NCBI GenBank assembly: GCA_900540275.1
Contig: UQFO01000009.1
Location: 1 to 64,000, forward strand
DNA: 64,000 nt
Source: an uncultured Oscillospiraceae bacterium
Lineage (GTDB): Bacteria > Bacillota > Clostridia > Oscillospirales > Acutalibacteraceae
Reading direction: 5' to 3'
Below are positions 24,763 through 33,860 of this stretch, in pieces. Each line of letters opens with the position of its first letter. The stretch's first letter is position 1. Both the position numbers and the translations under genes were made by a program. The notes under the pieces are model-generated. The model was not told the origin of the DNA. It made no database searches and worked only from the letters and a program-made list of their open reading frames with translations.

Positions 24763-25587
24763 ATGGAAAAAACAAAGAAGAATTCCCGTCATATCCTGCG
24801 GTATGTACTGCTTGCCCTGCTCGTCGTGTGCGCGGGCGCTCTGTGCGGCTTTTCCCTCTCAAGCACGGGGCAGGAAATTGTCCAGGACGCCTACGGCAGA
24901 TCAATGGAATTACTCAAACAAAACTCCACAAAGCAGGTTACGTTGAACGGAAAAAGCAGCGGCACGCTCACCTATAAAGAGACGATGAACCGCAGCGACG
25001 CGCCGGTAAACAGGCGCAGCGACAATTACGGCACCTACGACGTTTACGCGGATGAAGACGGAAACGAGTATATATTTCTTTTAAATTCCGACACATTATG
25101 TGGCTACAAGGCCAAGGACGCTACCGACATTATGGATTACACGGGCAAAGCCGTGACAAAGGACGACGCAAGGACAACGGCCGACGCATACTTGCAGTCC
25201 ATTTTTGGCGAAAACGCGCAAAAATACCAATTTGAAAGCATTGAGGTACAGCATACCGTTTTCTATGTGGATTACTGCTTTTATTTAAACGGCGTAAAAA
25301 CGGACGACCAGGTAACGCTTTGGATTCGCACTACTGACGGCGCTGTCTCCGCATGGCACGCCTTCAACCGCGGCCGGTACGACGGATATGCAAGCCGGAA
25401 CCTTTCAACAAATGCGGCCAAGGCAAAGCTGGAGGAGCAAATTCCGCTTGTCAAATCTTCTGACTATGAAATTTTCGACCAGTATATCACCAAAACGGAC
25501 GATGGCAGGCTTGTCATGCATTACGATATCGTCCATCACGACGACGGTATAGAAAAAACGCATACCTATGAAGCCCCCTTAGAGTAA
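24763..25587 (+). CDS. membrane-anchored extracytoplasmic protein, unknown function
   Basis: 274 residues with a basic start (MEKTKKNSRH), one hydrophobic helix at about 12-34 acting as anchor or signal, and a hydrophilic external domain. Residues 130-215 (KDDARTTADAYLQSIFGENA, YFYLNGVKTDD, LWIRTTDGAVSAW) look like a PepSY/YcdB-type fold, a guess from pattern only. The ATG at 24763 follows GGGAGGT. It begins 35 bases after the lectin-CHAT gene and is followed within 14 bases by another anchored protein, so it belongs to that operon. Confidence 0.75.
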   Translation: MEKTKKNSRHILRYVLLALLVVCAGALCGFSLSSTGQEIVQDAYGRSMELLKQNSTKQVTLNGKSSGTLTYKETMNRSDAPVNRRSDNYGTYDVYADEDGNEYIFLLNSDTLCGYKAKDATDIMDYTGKAVTKDDARTTADAYLQSIFGENAQKYQFESIEVQHTVFYVDYCFYLNGVKTDDQVTLWIRTTDGAVSAWHAFNRGRYDGYASRNLSTNAAKAKLEEQIPLVKSSDYEIFDQYITKTDDGRLVMHYDIVHHDDGIEKTHTYEAPLE

Positions 25588-25601
25588 AGGAACTTTTAAA
25601 T

Positions 25602-26069
25602 ATGACGATAAAAAAGAAACGTATCATTTTGGCAGCCACTTTGTGTATGTTGTTTATTATATCTACGTTTGTTACATTCCTCGCGATGAACCATTGGAAG
25701 CTCCCGTTCCCAGACGATGACTTTACTTCTGCTATAAAAATTGAATTTCCAAAGGGTACCGTCTGCGCACAGGCAGAATTTCAAAATCTTGCGATTGATG
25801 GGAGCCAGTGGCACCAAATTAAAATGGTTTTTCCCGATCAGGCTTCGGCAAAAAAACTTTTTGAAATTGAGGAGTGGGCAAATCAATATCAAAGTGATAA
25901 AGACTTAAAAATGCTGCCTTGGGATTTCTCGGTTTGCTATCATCAAAACGGGAATGACAGCGTAACGCGGAACTACCGAAAGACTGGTTGGGATGAGGAG
26001 CTTGCCGATTTTGTTCAATCCAACGAGCAATATATAACAGAAAAAATTCAGGAAATACCGGAAAAATAA
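25602..26069 (+). CDS. small membrane-anchored protein (paralogue A)
   Basis: 155 residues: basic start, one hydrophobic helix (about 8-28), then an external domain of about 125 residues. It shares with the next gene the phrases TVCAQAEF/TVSARAEI, IKMVFPDQASA/IKMDFSGQTSA, EEWANQY/ESWANNY and TGWDEELADF/CGWDEVLADF. The family is not recognised. AAAGGAA lies ten bases before the ATG. Tandem copies after a secreted peptidase-like protein could be immunity or chaperone proteins; that is inference. Confidence 0.75.
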   Translation: MTIKKKRIILAATLCMLFIISTFVTFLAMNHWKLPFPDDDFTSAIKIEFPKGTVCAQAEFQNLAIDGSQWHQIKMVFPDQASAKKLFEIEEWANQYQSDKDLKMLPWDFSVCYHQNGNDSVTRNYRKTGWDEELADFVQSNEQYITEKIQEIPEK

Positions 26070-26083
26070 ATTAGGTGGAAACA

Positions 26084-26539
26084 ATGACTGCAAAGAAAAC
26101 GCGCACAATTTGGATTGTGTCCTTCTGCGCCCTGTTCCTCATAGCGGCGGGCGTTACGTACCTATCGCTGAGCTGGGATAATCTTTTTAGCAAGACGGCT
26201 CCCGCATATTCTCCTATTTCTTTTTCTGAAGATACGGTAAGCGCACGCGCTGAAATCAAGTACCTTACCGTTGATAAAATTACCTATGAAACAATAAAAA
26301 TGGATTTTTCAGGTCAGACGTCCGCAAGGGAGCTCTATCAAATTGAGAGCTGGGCAAACAACTACGAATATAATCCTGAGCTTTTGCTCATGCGGTGGAA
26401 CCTTTCGGTAGAATATACCCTTGAGGATGGCAGCACGCTGAAGCGCTCCTACCAAAAATGTGGCTGGGACGAGGTGCTTGCCGATTTTGTAAAATCACAT
26501 GAGGATAACGTAACAAAAATGCGGGAATTTGGTTCATGA
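26084..26539 (+). CDS. small membrane-anchored protein (paralogue B)
   Basis: 151 residues from the ATG at 26084 (AGGTGG upstream; a GTG at 26075 is less well placed). One hydrophobic helix at about 9-27, then an external domain co-linear with the preceding gene; roughly four residues in ten look identical by eye over the last 110. This pattern shows a tandem duplication followed by divergence. Last gene of the locus; a strong hairpin follows 17 bases after the stop. Confidence 0.75.
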   Translation: MTAKKTRTIWIVSFCALFLIAAGVTYLSLSWDNLFSKTAPAYSPISFSEDTVSARAEIKYLTVDKITYETIKMDFSGQTSARELYQIESWANNYEYNPELLLMRWNLSVEYTLEDGSTLKRSYQKCGWDEVLADFVKSHEDNVTKMREFGS

Positions 26540-26555
26540 CCAATGCAGCCCGATG

Positions 26556-26605
26556 AAAGGAGCCCCGGCGTACAATCGGTTGTACGCCGGGGCTCCTTTT
26601 TTCTG
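26556..26605. terminator. strong terminator, convergent with purL
   Basis: A 20-bp perfect stem, 26556-26575 with 26580-26599 (core GGAGCCCCGGCGTAC), then TTTTTT. It closes the plus-strand locus and may also stop purL on the minus strand. Confidence 0.95.
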
Positions 26606-26607
26606 CC

Positions 26608-29600
26608 TTATTTAAAATACCGGACGCCGCTTTCAAAGAGCTTCTGGTCTTTTTCAAACGGAACATTTTGATAAAGATTTTTACCCTTGCGCTCGGAATG
26701 GCCCATTTTGCCGAACACCCTGCCATCAGGGCTGGTAATGCCCTCGATAGCGCAGACAGAGCCGTTCAGGTTGTACGCGATATCGTCTGACGGCCTGCCG
26801 TTCAAGCCGACATACTGCGTAGCGATTTGGCCGTTTTCCATCAGGGCCTTGACCGTCCCTTCGTCCGCGACAAACCGCCCTTCACCGTGCGAAACAGGAA
26901 TGGCGAACACGTCGCCCGCGTTTGCGCCGCTGAGCCACGGTGATTTGACCGACGTGACCCGCGTATAAGCCATATGGGAGATATGCCTGCCTATGGAGTT
27001 AAACGTAAGCGTCGGGTCGGTTTCCTTAAGCTCCGTGATTCTGCCGTACGGTACAAGCCCCAGCTTGATAAGCGCCTGGAAACCGTTGCAGATGCCGAGC
27101 ATCAGCCCGTCGCGCTGTTCGAGCAGGTCGGTCACAGCCTGCGCGACCAGCGGGTTACGGAAGGCCGTGGCAATGAACTTTCCTGAGCCGTCCGGCTCAT
27201 CTCCGCCGCTGAAGCCGCCGGGCAGCATAACAATCTGCGCCTGCCTTATCATTTTTTCCATCTGTGCGATGGTTTGTTCTATATCGTGCGGCGTGAGGTT
27301 CTTTACGATAAGCACATCCGCCTGCGCGCCTGCCTTCTCAAACGCGCGCGCCGTATCAACCTCGCAGTTTGTACCGGGGAACGCCGGGATAAACACCCGG
27401 GGCCTTGCCGCCTTGATTGCGGGAGCTTTCTGGTTCCTCTGCGTATAGCAGGGTATATCAAACGCAAGCTTCGGGCATTCCGCTTTCGTTGGGAACACCT
27501 TTTCAAGCTTTCCGGTCCATATATCAATCAGCTCATCGAGCGCAAGCGTTGCCCCGATGATGTCAATCTGCTTTTCCGCGGCTGTTTTTCCAAGCACATA
27601 CTGCTGTACCGCGGCGTCAAGCTGCGCGCCGTCCTCCATTTCAAGCACCAGGCCGCCCGACAGCGGCGCGAACAGCTCTTCCATGGTAAGCGCGTGATTG
27701 AATGTAAAACCGATTTGGTTGCCAAAGCACATCCTGCACACAGCTGCGGCCGCGCCGCCCTCCCGCAGTACGGATGCTGAACGGATTTTCCCCTCCTGCA
27801 TCAGCTTATAAACCGCTTTGTACATCTCCTTGAGCCTGTCCCACTGCGGCATAGCTGTGTCCCTGTCCTCAGGCACGGGAACAAAAAGAACGGCAGAGCC
27901 TGCTTTTTTAAATTCCGCGGATACCGTTTTTGATGCTTTTGTCATCGCAACCGCGAAGCTTACAAGCGTCGGCGGGACGTCGAGCTGCTCAAAAGAGCCG
28001 GACATGCTGTCTTTGCCGCCGATGGAAGGAATTTGAAGCTCCAGCTGCGCCGTCAGCGCGCCAAGCAGCGCGGCGGCAGGCTTGCCCCAGCGCTCCGGCT
28101 TATCGTACAGGCGCTCGAAGTATTCCTGGAACGTAAGGCGGGCGCTCAAAGGGTCGGCCCCGACTGCAAGCAGCTTGGAAAGCGATTCCACCACGGCGTA
28201 CGCTGAGCCGTGGAACGGGCTCCAGCGGGAAATTCCCGGAATATAGCCATAGCTCATAGCGGTCGCGTCGTCTGTTTCTCCCTGCTCAAGCGGAATTTTT
28301 GCCGCCATCGCCTCCTGCGGCGTGAGCTGGTACCTGCCGCCAAACGGCATCAGGACAGTCGCCGCGCCGATGCTCGAGTCAAACCGCTCGGAAAGGCCAA
28401 TCTGCGAGCAGACCTCGAGCCTGCCAAGATTTTCTTTAAAGGCCCGCGCCCTGTCCATACCGGAAAGGCACTGCGGTACGGCGCGCCTGTAATTCTTTGT
28501 TTCATCGGGCGGCGCGATAACCGCGCTTGCACGCTGCGTCACGCCGTTGGTATTCAAAAATGCCCTGCTTAAATCGACAATTTTATCGCCGCGCCACGTC
28601 ATGGAAAGCCTCGGGCTCTCCGTCACCTGCGCAACCGCCGTAGCTTCAAGGTTTTCTTTTCCTGCAAGGGCAATAAATTTTTCCACGTCTTTTTTATCGA
28701 GTACGACAGCCATACGCTCCTGCGATTCGGAAATCGCAAGCTCCGTACCGTCGAGCCCCTCGTACTTTTTGGTCACGCGGTCAAGGTTGACCGTCAGGCC
28801 GTCCGCAAGCTCGCCGATTGCGACGCAGACGCCGCCCGCGCCGAAATCATTGCACCGCTTAATCATGGTGGAAACCTCTTCGCGCCGGAACAGGCGCTGG
28901 ATTTTGCGCTCCGTGGGCGGGTTGCCCTTCTGCACCTCCGCGCCGCACGTTTCAATCGACTGCGCCGTGTGCGCCTTGGAAGAGCCTGTCGCGCCGCCGC
29001 AGCCGTCGCGTCCGGTCCTGCCGCCGAGCAGGACGATAACGTCTCCCGGAAGCGGCACCTCGCGCACGACGTTTTTCTTCGGCGACGCGCCGATAACAGC
29101 GCCGATTTCCATGCGCTTTGCGGCATAGCCCGGGTCGTAAAGCTCCGTGACCTGTCCGGTCGCAAGGCCGATTTGGTTGCCGTAGGAGCTATAGCCTGCC
29201 GCCGCGCCCGTCGTGATTTTGCGGGTGGGGAGCTTGCCGGGAATGGTGTCCTTAAACGGAACCGTCGGGTCGCCGCTACCAGTAACGCGCATCGCCTGGT
29301 ATACATACGAGCGCCCGGAAAGCGGGTCGCGGATTGCCCCGCCAAGGCACGTCGCCGCGCCGCCGAACGGTTCAATCTCCGTCGGGTGGTTATGCGTTTC
29401 GTTTTTAAACTGGACGAGCCATTTTTCCGTCTTGCCGTCGATTGTCACCGGCACTTCAATGGAACAGGCGTTGATTTCCTCGCTTTCGTCAAGGTCGGGG
29501 ATCAGCCCGCGCTTTTTCAAAAGCTTCATACCGGCAAGCGCCATATCCATCAGCGAAACATCCCTGTCCGTGTCCTTGCCGTAAACCTCATTGCGCGCGT

Positions 29601-30375
29601 CATAATAGGCGTTGAGCGCCTGTTCTATCACGCCGGAAAGCGCGCCCTTTTCTATATCAATCTGCTCAAGCCTTGTTAAAAATGTGGTATGGCGGCAGTG
29701 GTCGGACCAGTAGGTATCAATCACGCGCAGCTCTGTCACGCTCGGGTCGCGTTTTTCCTCGTCACGGAAATAATCGCGGCAGAAGCACAAATCCTCAAGC
29801 GTCATCGCAAAGCCCATGGCTCCGTAATATTCGCGCATCTGCTCGTCCGTAAAAGAATTAAATCCCTCCACGCGCTTGACGTCCTCCGGTACCTGCACCG
29901 CCATATCGAGGCTTTGCGGTTTTTCAAGCGAAGCCACGCGCGATTCCACCGGGTTAACCAAATATGCCTTTACCTTTTCAAAATCCTCGCCGGTAATATC
30001 GCCTTTCAGCGCGACCACCTGCGCGGAAAGCACCTGCGGACGCTCTCCCTGGGTTAAAAGCTGTACGCACTGCGCCGCGCTGTCTGCGCGCTGGTCGTAC
30101 TGCCCCGGCAGGTATTCCTTTGCGAATACGCGCCAGCCGTCCTCAACCGGAAAATCCTCTTCATAGACGATATCCTGGTTCGGCTCGGAGAATATCGTAC
30201 CCCGCGCGCGCGCAAATTCCTCTTTCGACAGGCCGGACACATCGTACCTGTTGAGAAGGCGCAGCCCTTCTATCGCTTTGAGTCCCAGGTTATGGCGCAA
30301 ATCCCATTTCATCTGGGACGCCTCAACGTCGAACCCCTTCCTTTTTTCCACGAACACTCTGATTACATCTGACAT
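26608..30375 (-). CDS. purL: phosphoribosylformylglycinamidine synthase, single chain
   Basis: 1255 residues, the length of the one-chain enzyme. It converts FGAR, ATP and glutamine to FGAM in purine synthesis (cytoplasm). Order: N-terminal PurS-like part, two AIRS-type ATP domains (SDHCRHTTF, NETHNHPTEI, GGRTGRDGCGGATGSS, IGGKDSMSG), and a C-terminal glutaminase from about residue 1040 (FPGTNCEVDTA, LGICNGFQ with the catalytic Cys near 1097, SHGEGRF with the His near 1165). All these motifs are intact. The minimal-type start at 30375 has only a GGGGGT upstream. No other pur gene is adjacent, and no purine riboswitch was seen in the 5' region. Confidence 0.96.
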   Translation of the reverse strand: MSDVIRVFVEKRKGFDVEASQMKWDLRHNLGLKAIEGLRLLNRYDVSGLSKEEFARARGTIFSEPNQDIVYEEDFPVEDGWRVFAKEYLPGQYDQRADSAAQCVQLLTQGERPQVLSAQVVALKGDITGEDFEKVKAYLVNPVESRVASLEKPQSLDMAVQVPEDVKRVEGFNSFTDEQMREYYGAMGFAMTLEDLCFCRDYFRDEEKRDPSVTELRVIDTYWSDHCRHTTFLTRLEQIDIEKGALSGVIEQALNAYYDARNEVYGKDTDRDVSLMDMALAGMKLLKKRGLIPDLDESEEINACSIEVPVTIDGKTEKWLVQFKNETHNHPTEIEPFGGAATCLGGAIRDPLSGRSYVYQAMRVTGSGDPTVPFKDTIPGKLPTRKITTGAAAGYSSYGNQIGLATGQVTELYDPGYAAKRMEIGAVIGASPKKNVVREVPLPGDVIVLLGGRTGRDGCGGATGSSKAHTAQSIETCGAEVQKGNPPTERKIQRLFRREEVSTMIKRCNDFGAGGVCVAIGELADGLTVNLDRVTKKYEGLDGTELAISESQERMAVVLDKKDVEKFIALAGKENLEATAVAQVTESPRLSMTWRGDKIVDLSRAFLNTNGVTQRASAVIAPPDETKNYRRAVPQCLSGMDRARAFKENLGRLEVCSQIGLSERFDSSIGAATVLMPFGGRYQLTPQEAMAAKIPLEQGETDDATAMSYGYIPGISRWSPFHGSAYAVVESLSKLLAVGADPLSARLTFQEYFERLYDKPERWGKPAAALLGALTAQLELQIPSIGGKDSMSGSFEQLDVPPTLVSFAVAMTKASKTVSAEFKKAGSAVLFVPVPEDRDTAMPQWDRLKEMYKAVYKLMQEGKIRSASVLREGGAAAAVCRMCFGNQIGFTFNHALTMEELFAPLSGGLVLEMEDGAQLDAAVQQYVLGKTAAEKQIDIIGATLALDELIDIWTGKLEKVFPTKAECPKLAFDIPCYTQRNQKAPAIKAARPRVFIPAFPGTNCEVDTARAFEKAGAQADVLIVKNLTPHDIEQTIAQMEKMIRQAQIVMLPGGFSGGDEPDGSGKFIATAFRNPLVAQAVTDLLEQRDGLMLGICNGFQALIKLGLVPYGRITELKETDPTLTFNSIGRHISHMAYTRVTSVKSPWLSGANAGDVFAIPVSHGEGRFVADEGTVKALMENGQIATQYVGLNGRPSDDIAYNLNGSVCAIEGITSPDGRVFGKMGHSERKGKNLYQNVPFEKDQKLFESGVRYFK

Positions 30376-30443
30376 GTTACGACCCCCATACCGTGTTATT
30401 CACTGCCGTCTATTTTACCATAAAGGACGGCATATGACAATTC

Positions 30444-30477
30444 AGCCGGAAAAAATTTCAAAGAATCTTTTCCGGCT
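30444..30477 (-). terminator. weak hairpin after ribF
   Basis: AGCCGGAAAA (30444-30453) pairs with TTTTCCGGCT (30468-30477). The minus-strand tail is GAATTG, poor in T, so termination would be weak. Confidence 0.4.
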
Positions 30478-30483
30478 TGTTCC

Positions 30484-31413
30484 TTATTCCTTATGAAATT
30501 GCTGGCGGGCAAAGACTGCCTTTGCCTCTTCCGCGTTTTTAAGTATCTCTGCCTGGAGCTCCTTCACGCCTGGAAACTTTTTTTCCGGGCGCAGGAATTC
30601 AAGCAGGCGCACCTCTACCTGCTCGCCATAAAGCTCGCCGCAGTCCACGCCGGGTACCCATGTTTCAGCAAGCGGCCTGTCGGCGCCGACTGTGGGGCGC
30701 ACGCCAATATTGGTCACGCCGCAGCGCAGCTCCCCGCCAATCTCAGCAGCGGCAGCGTATACGCCGAATTTCGGCAGGATAAATCCGTCGGGAATCGGCT
30801 GGTTAAAGGTAGGCGTCTCCATCCTCCTTCCAAGCTGGTTGCCGCGCACAACCGTAAAGTCAAAGGAGAACGGGCGTCCCAGCATGGCGTTCGCGTTTTG
30901 AATATCGCCGTTTGCAAGCGCCTGCCTGATTCGTGTGGAGCTCACAGGCGCTCCGCCGTACCGCACGGGCGCGACCGTTTCCACAGGGATATTATCGCCG
31001 CGCGCTATCATCTCAAGCGCGTGCGCGTCGCCCGCGCCGCCGCTGCCAAAATGGAAATTAAACCCACAGAACAGTTTTCTTGCGCACAATTTATCTATGA
31101 GCACCTTCTTTACAAATTCCTGCGGGTTTAAATTCCTGACTTCCGTAAAGTCAATGACAAAGAGCGCCCCTATGCCGAGCCTTTCCATTGTACGCGCCTT
31201 GCAGGTAGGGGTCATCAGCGCCAGCGGCGCTTCCCCCGTCAGCAAGCCCTGCGGGCTGTTTGCAAATGTAAAAACCGCGGGAACAAGCCCCTCTTCCTTA
31301 CAGGCCGCCGCGCGGGATATCACCGCCGCGTGTCCCAAATGGACGCCGTCAAAAAAACCAAGCGCCACGCTCGTGGGTGTTTCCATCTGTTTGAGCCTTG
31401 TATATATCTCCAT
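30484..31413 (-). CDS. ribF: bifunctional riboflavin kinase / FAD synthetase
   Basis: 309 residues. N-terminal FMN adenylyltransferase domain with GFFDGVHLGH near residue 19 and SSTRIRQAL; C-terminal riboflavin kinase domain from about 185 with GRRMETPTFN and GVTNIGVRPT. The kinase P-T-A-N motif reads P-T-F-N here. It makes FMN and then FAD from riboflavin and ATP, cytoplasm. Usually follows truB-rbfA, which are absent here. No FMN riboswitch seen upstream. The ATG at 31413 lacks a strong ribosome site. Confidence 0.94.
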   Translation of the reverse strand: MEIYTRLKQMETPTSVALGFFDGVHLGHAAVISRAAACKEEGLVPAVFTFANSPQGLLTGEAPLALMTPTCKARTMERLGIGALFVIDFTEVRNLNPQEFVKKVLIDKLCARKLFCGFNFHFGSGGAGDAHALEMIARGDNIPVETVAPVRYGGAPVSSTRIRQALANGDIQNANAMLGRPFSFDFTVVRGNQLGRRMETPTFNQPIPDGFILPKFGVYAAAAEIGGELRCGVTNIGVRPTVGADRPLAETWVPGVDCGELYGEQVEVRLLEFLRPEKKFPGVKELQAEILKNAEEAKAVFARQQFHKE

Positions 31414-31751
31414 GGACAGCTTTCGCCCCCGTTATTTTCTCTTTACTCTTGTCGTCGTTAAAGCCTGCTGATATATTTTCCTGCGCGCTTATGCCATTCA
31501 CGACGCGCTTTACCGTGCGGAGCGCCTTATACAGCGGAACCACGAAAGGCCCTTTCAGGCCATCTCCGCTTCGTGTTCCCTCTTCTATCCCCTTTTTAGC
31601 CTTCCCTCGCAGCCGGATAAATCCCATGCCCCAGCACCCGTCGGGAAACAGGCCCGTTAGGAAGCTTGTCCCGCGGCAGTTTTCCTGCACACAACGGGCC
31701 GCCGATGAAACCCAGCCGTTTTATAAGTCCAGCCGCCCTGTATATATTTTC
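31414..31751. other. 338-base gap, doubtful short ORF
   Basis: A 113-codon minus-strand frame (31349-31690, GTG start) crosses this gap and the first 65 bases of ribF. It has phrases such as WGMGFIRLRGKAKKG and GPFVVPLYKALRTV, but no ribosome site and no family that I know. I do not count it as a gene; it could be an unannotated small protein. Confidence 0.3.
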
Positions 31752-32117
31752 TTACTTTTTTCCGCTGAACGTGAAGATGTGCTTGACCTCTATGACCATA
31801 GCAACTACAGAAATAATAATCAGCGCGATATCAATCATCGCGTAAATAAAGAACGAGCCCTCAAGCTGCGCCGATGTCGGGTTATTCTGTGCGGTCAGGA
31901 AACCGACCACGCCCCCTAGCATCCTGTTAAAGGACGCGTCTCCCCCGCCGGAGCCCATCCCCATATTAATCAGGGTCGACAGAATAAGGAACACGATGAG
32001 CATTCCAATGGACACGCCGGTAAAAATCGGCTTAGTGGGCTTGTTGATAATGCAGTAAATCAAAACGCACAGCATGATGGTCGTCGCCGCAATGACAACA
32101 ATAGGGTTGATGAGCAT
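31752..32117 (-). CDS. small integral membrane protein
   Basis: 121 residues from the ATG at 32117 (CGGAGG eight bases upstream; a GTG nine bases earlier overlaps that site). Three hydrophobic helices at about 3-25, 33-55 and 88-112, the second followed by a Gly/Ser-rich loop (MGMGSGGGDAS). The last residues are basic. The family is not recognised. It lies 50 bases after the NUDIX gene on the same strand, so probably co-transcribed. Confidence 0.7.
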   Translation of the reverse strand: MLINPIVVIAATTIMLCVLIYCIINKPTKPIFTGVSIGMLIVFLILSTLINMGMGSGGGDASFNRMLGGVVGFLTAQNNPTSAQLEGSFFIYAMIDIALIIISVVAMVIEVKHIFTFSGKK

Positions 32118-32167
32118 GAATACCACCTCCGCGGGTCCTCTCTTTTTTTGTTATGCCTGCGCCGCGG

Positions 32168-32713
32168 TCATACCGTGCCGCGCTTTAAAAGCAGCGCGGT
32201 TTTCAGCACAGCCGTCTGCGTTTTTGCGTCCGGAATTTGGTTTTGGAGCACCATCTCTACCGCTTGTTCGAGCGGTATTTTTTCTATGCTTAAAAATTCA
32301 TCCTCATCAGGCGACGGCTGTTCAACACTTTCTACCCGGCAGAAATAAAGATGGATGATTTCCGCACAGTAGCCAGGGGAAGGGTATAGCTGGCCGAGCG
32401 GGTAATAGCTGTGCCCTACGGCGCCCGTCTCCTCCAGAAGCTCCCGCTTCCCGTTTTCAAGCGGGTTCTGCCCAGGCTCGAGTTTGCCCGCGGGCAGCTC
32501 GAGCACAACCTCGTGATAGGGATAACGGAACTGCCTGACAAACAGCAGCTCATTTTTTTCCGTAAGCGCGGCAACACAAACGCCGCCGGGGTGGCCTACG
32601 ACCTCGCGGCTTGCTTTCCTGCCGTTTTCCAGCTCTACCTCGTCAAGTGTGACGTTGATAATACGGCCTTGAAACACTTCCCTGCTCTGCAGCGTCTTTT
32701 CAAATAATTTCAT
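32168..32713 (-). CDS. nudF: NUDIX hydrolase, ADP-ribose pyrophosphatase type
   Basis: 181 residues. Typical ADPRase layout: N-terminal beta strands (GRIINVTLDEVELENG), LFVRQFRYPYHEVVLELPAGK and the Nudix box from GKLEPG to RELLEETG. The catalytic REUXEEXG part is intact, while the first Glu of the box (G-x5-E) is Gln. A later Glu cluster (PDEDEF) fits the general-base loop. It cleaves ADP-ribose to AMP and ribose-5-phosphate; the related GDP-mannose branch is an alternative. ATG at 32713 with AGGAAGC nearby. Confidence 0.9.
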   Translation of the reverse strand: MKLFEKTLQSREVFQGRIINVTLDEVELENGRKASREVVGHPGGVCVAALTEKNELLFVRQFRYPYHEVVLELPAGKLEPGQNPLENGKRELLEETGAVGHSYYPLGQLYPSPGYCAEIIHLYFCRVESVEQPSPDEDEFLSIEKIPLEQAVEMVLQNQIPDAKTQTAVLKTALLLKRGTV

Positions 32714-32834
32714 ATAAGCTTCCTCCCTGCTCCGGGCCTTGTCATTTTGGGCGGCCGGTTCACATATCTATATAAGGGTATCGTATCCTTTCAAACAGCG
32801 CGTGTTTTGTCACATTTTACGGAGGTGACTTTTT

Positions 32835-33740
32835 ATGACAAAAAACAAAGGGGTCTGTACCGGCGCCGATAACAGCCACCGCGCCCGGCTTTCAGCGGAG
32901 CTGGTGCGCCGGTACCATTTCTTAAAGCGCGGCGTCATCGGCCAAAGCCGCTGCGGCCGCGAAATTGAAGCGTTTGCGCTGGGCAGCGAAGAGGAATCCG
33001 TCCTCTACTGCGGCGCGTTCCACGGGATGGAGTGGATTACCAGCCTTCTGTTATATAAATACCTCGACTGTGTCTGCGCGGCGGCAGACCGTGGAGGCTG
33101 TGTTTCTCAAATTAAGCTGACGCGCTTTTTAAAGCGGCGTGGATTGGTCGTCATACCGTGCGTGAACCCAGATGGGGTGGAGATATCTCTCCACGGCGCG
33201 CAGTCGGCGGGCGCATACGCAAACCTTGTCAGCCATGTTTCCGGCGGGAAGACGGCGCACTGGCAGGCGAACGCCGCCGGTGTCGATTTAAACCACAACT
33301 ATGACGCGGGCTGGGAAGCGCTGCACAAGGCGGAGCAAAAGGCCGGCTTTGTTTCCCCCGGCCCCACGCGGTTCGGCGGAAAACAGCCGGAAAGCGAACC
33401 CGAAACACAGGCAATGTGCGCCTTCTGCCGGAAAAACAATATCCACCACGCGGTCGCCTTCCACAGCCAGGGTGAAGAAATCTATTGGCATTTCGGGGAA
33501 CACACGCCCGAGCGCGCCGGCGTTATGGCGACTGTTATGGCACGGAGCAGCGGTTATAAAAAATCAAGTCCGGAGGGGCTTGCTGTCGGCGGAGGGTTCA
33601 AGGACTGGTTTATCACGGAATTTAAACGCCCCGCCTTTACGGTCGAGGTAGGCAAAGGACGCAACCCCCTCCCCCCTGAAGACCTTGGGCCAATCTACGA
33701 CAAGATAGAGGAAATGCTGACTTTATGCCTTATTATGTGA
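32835..33740 (+). CDS. M14-family zinc carboxypeptidase
   Basis: 301 residues. Zinc ligands H-x-x-E in GAFHGMEWITS and the third His in VAFHSQGEEI; the catalytic Glu in FTVEVGKG near the C-terminus; the substrate loop NPDGVEI and AGVDLNHNYD (Asn/Arg region) are present. Related bacterial enzymes cut gamma-D-Glu-DAP bonds in peptidoglycan peptides. No signal peptide or wall-binding domain is visible, so it would act in the cytoplasm on recycled peptides or, in sporulating relatives, in the spore. GGAGGTGAC precedes the ATG. Confidence 0.88.
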   Translation: MTKNKGVCTGADNSHRARLSAELVRRYHFLKRGVIGQSRCGREIEAFALGSEEESVLYCGAFHGMEWITSLLLYKYLDCVCAAADRGGCVSQIKLTRFLKRRGLVVIPCVNPDGVEISLHGAQSAGAYANLVSHVSGGKTAHWQANAAGVDLNHNYDAGWEALHKAEQKAGFVSPGPTRFGGKQPESEPETQAMCAFCRKNNIHHAVAFHSQGEEIYWHFGEHTPERAGVMATVMARSSGYKKSSPEGLAVGGGFKDWFITEFKRPAFTVEVGKGRNPLPPEDLGPIYDKIEEMLTLCLIM

Positions 33741-33825
33741 TGGCAACGGGGCACAGCCCCCACATTTTGTATTTATTATACCAAGTAAGTAACAATAATG
33801 CAACGAATTTGTAATGTATCTGTAG

Positions 33826-33854
33826 TTGTCTCATGACGAAAAACATGGTAATAT
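33826..33854 (+). promoter_or_regulatory. promoter before a candidate small RNA
   Basis: TTGTCT (33826-33831), 17-base spacer, TAATAT (33849-33854), followed by no credible coding frame. Confidence 0.45.
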
Positions 33855-33860
33855 TTGTTC

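Noticed and set aside
30376..31500. Purine or FMN riboswitch before purL or ribF
   Set aside because: The leaders are short and no conserved aptamer elements were found.
31398..31919. Plus-strand frame of 173 codons
   Set aside because: It runs antisense through the ribF start and into a membrane-protein gene, and lacks a ribosome site.
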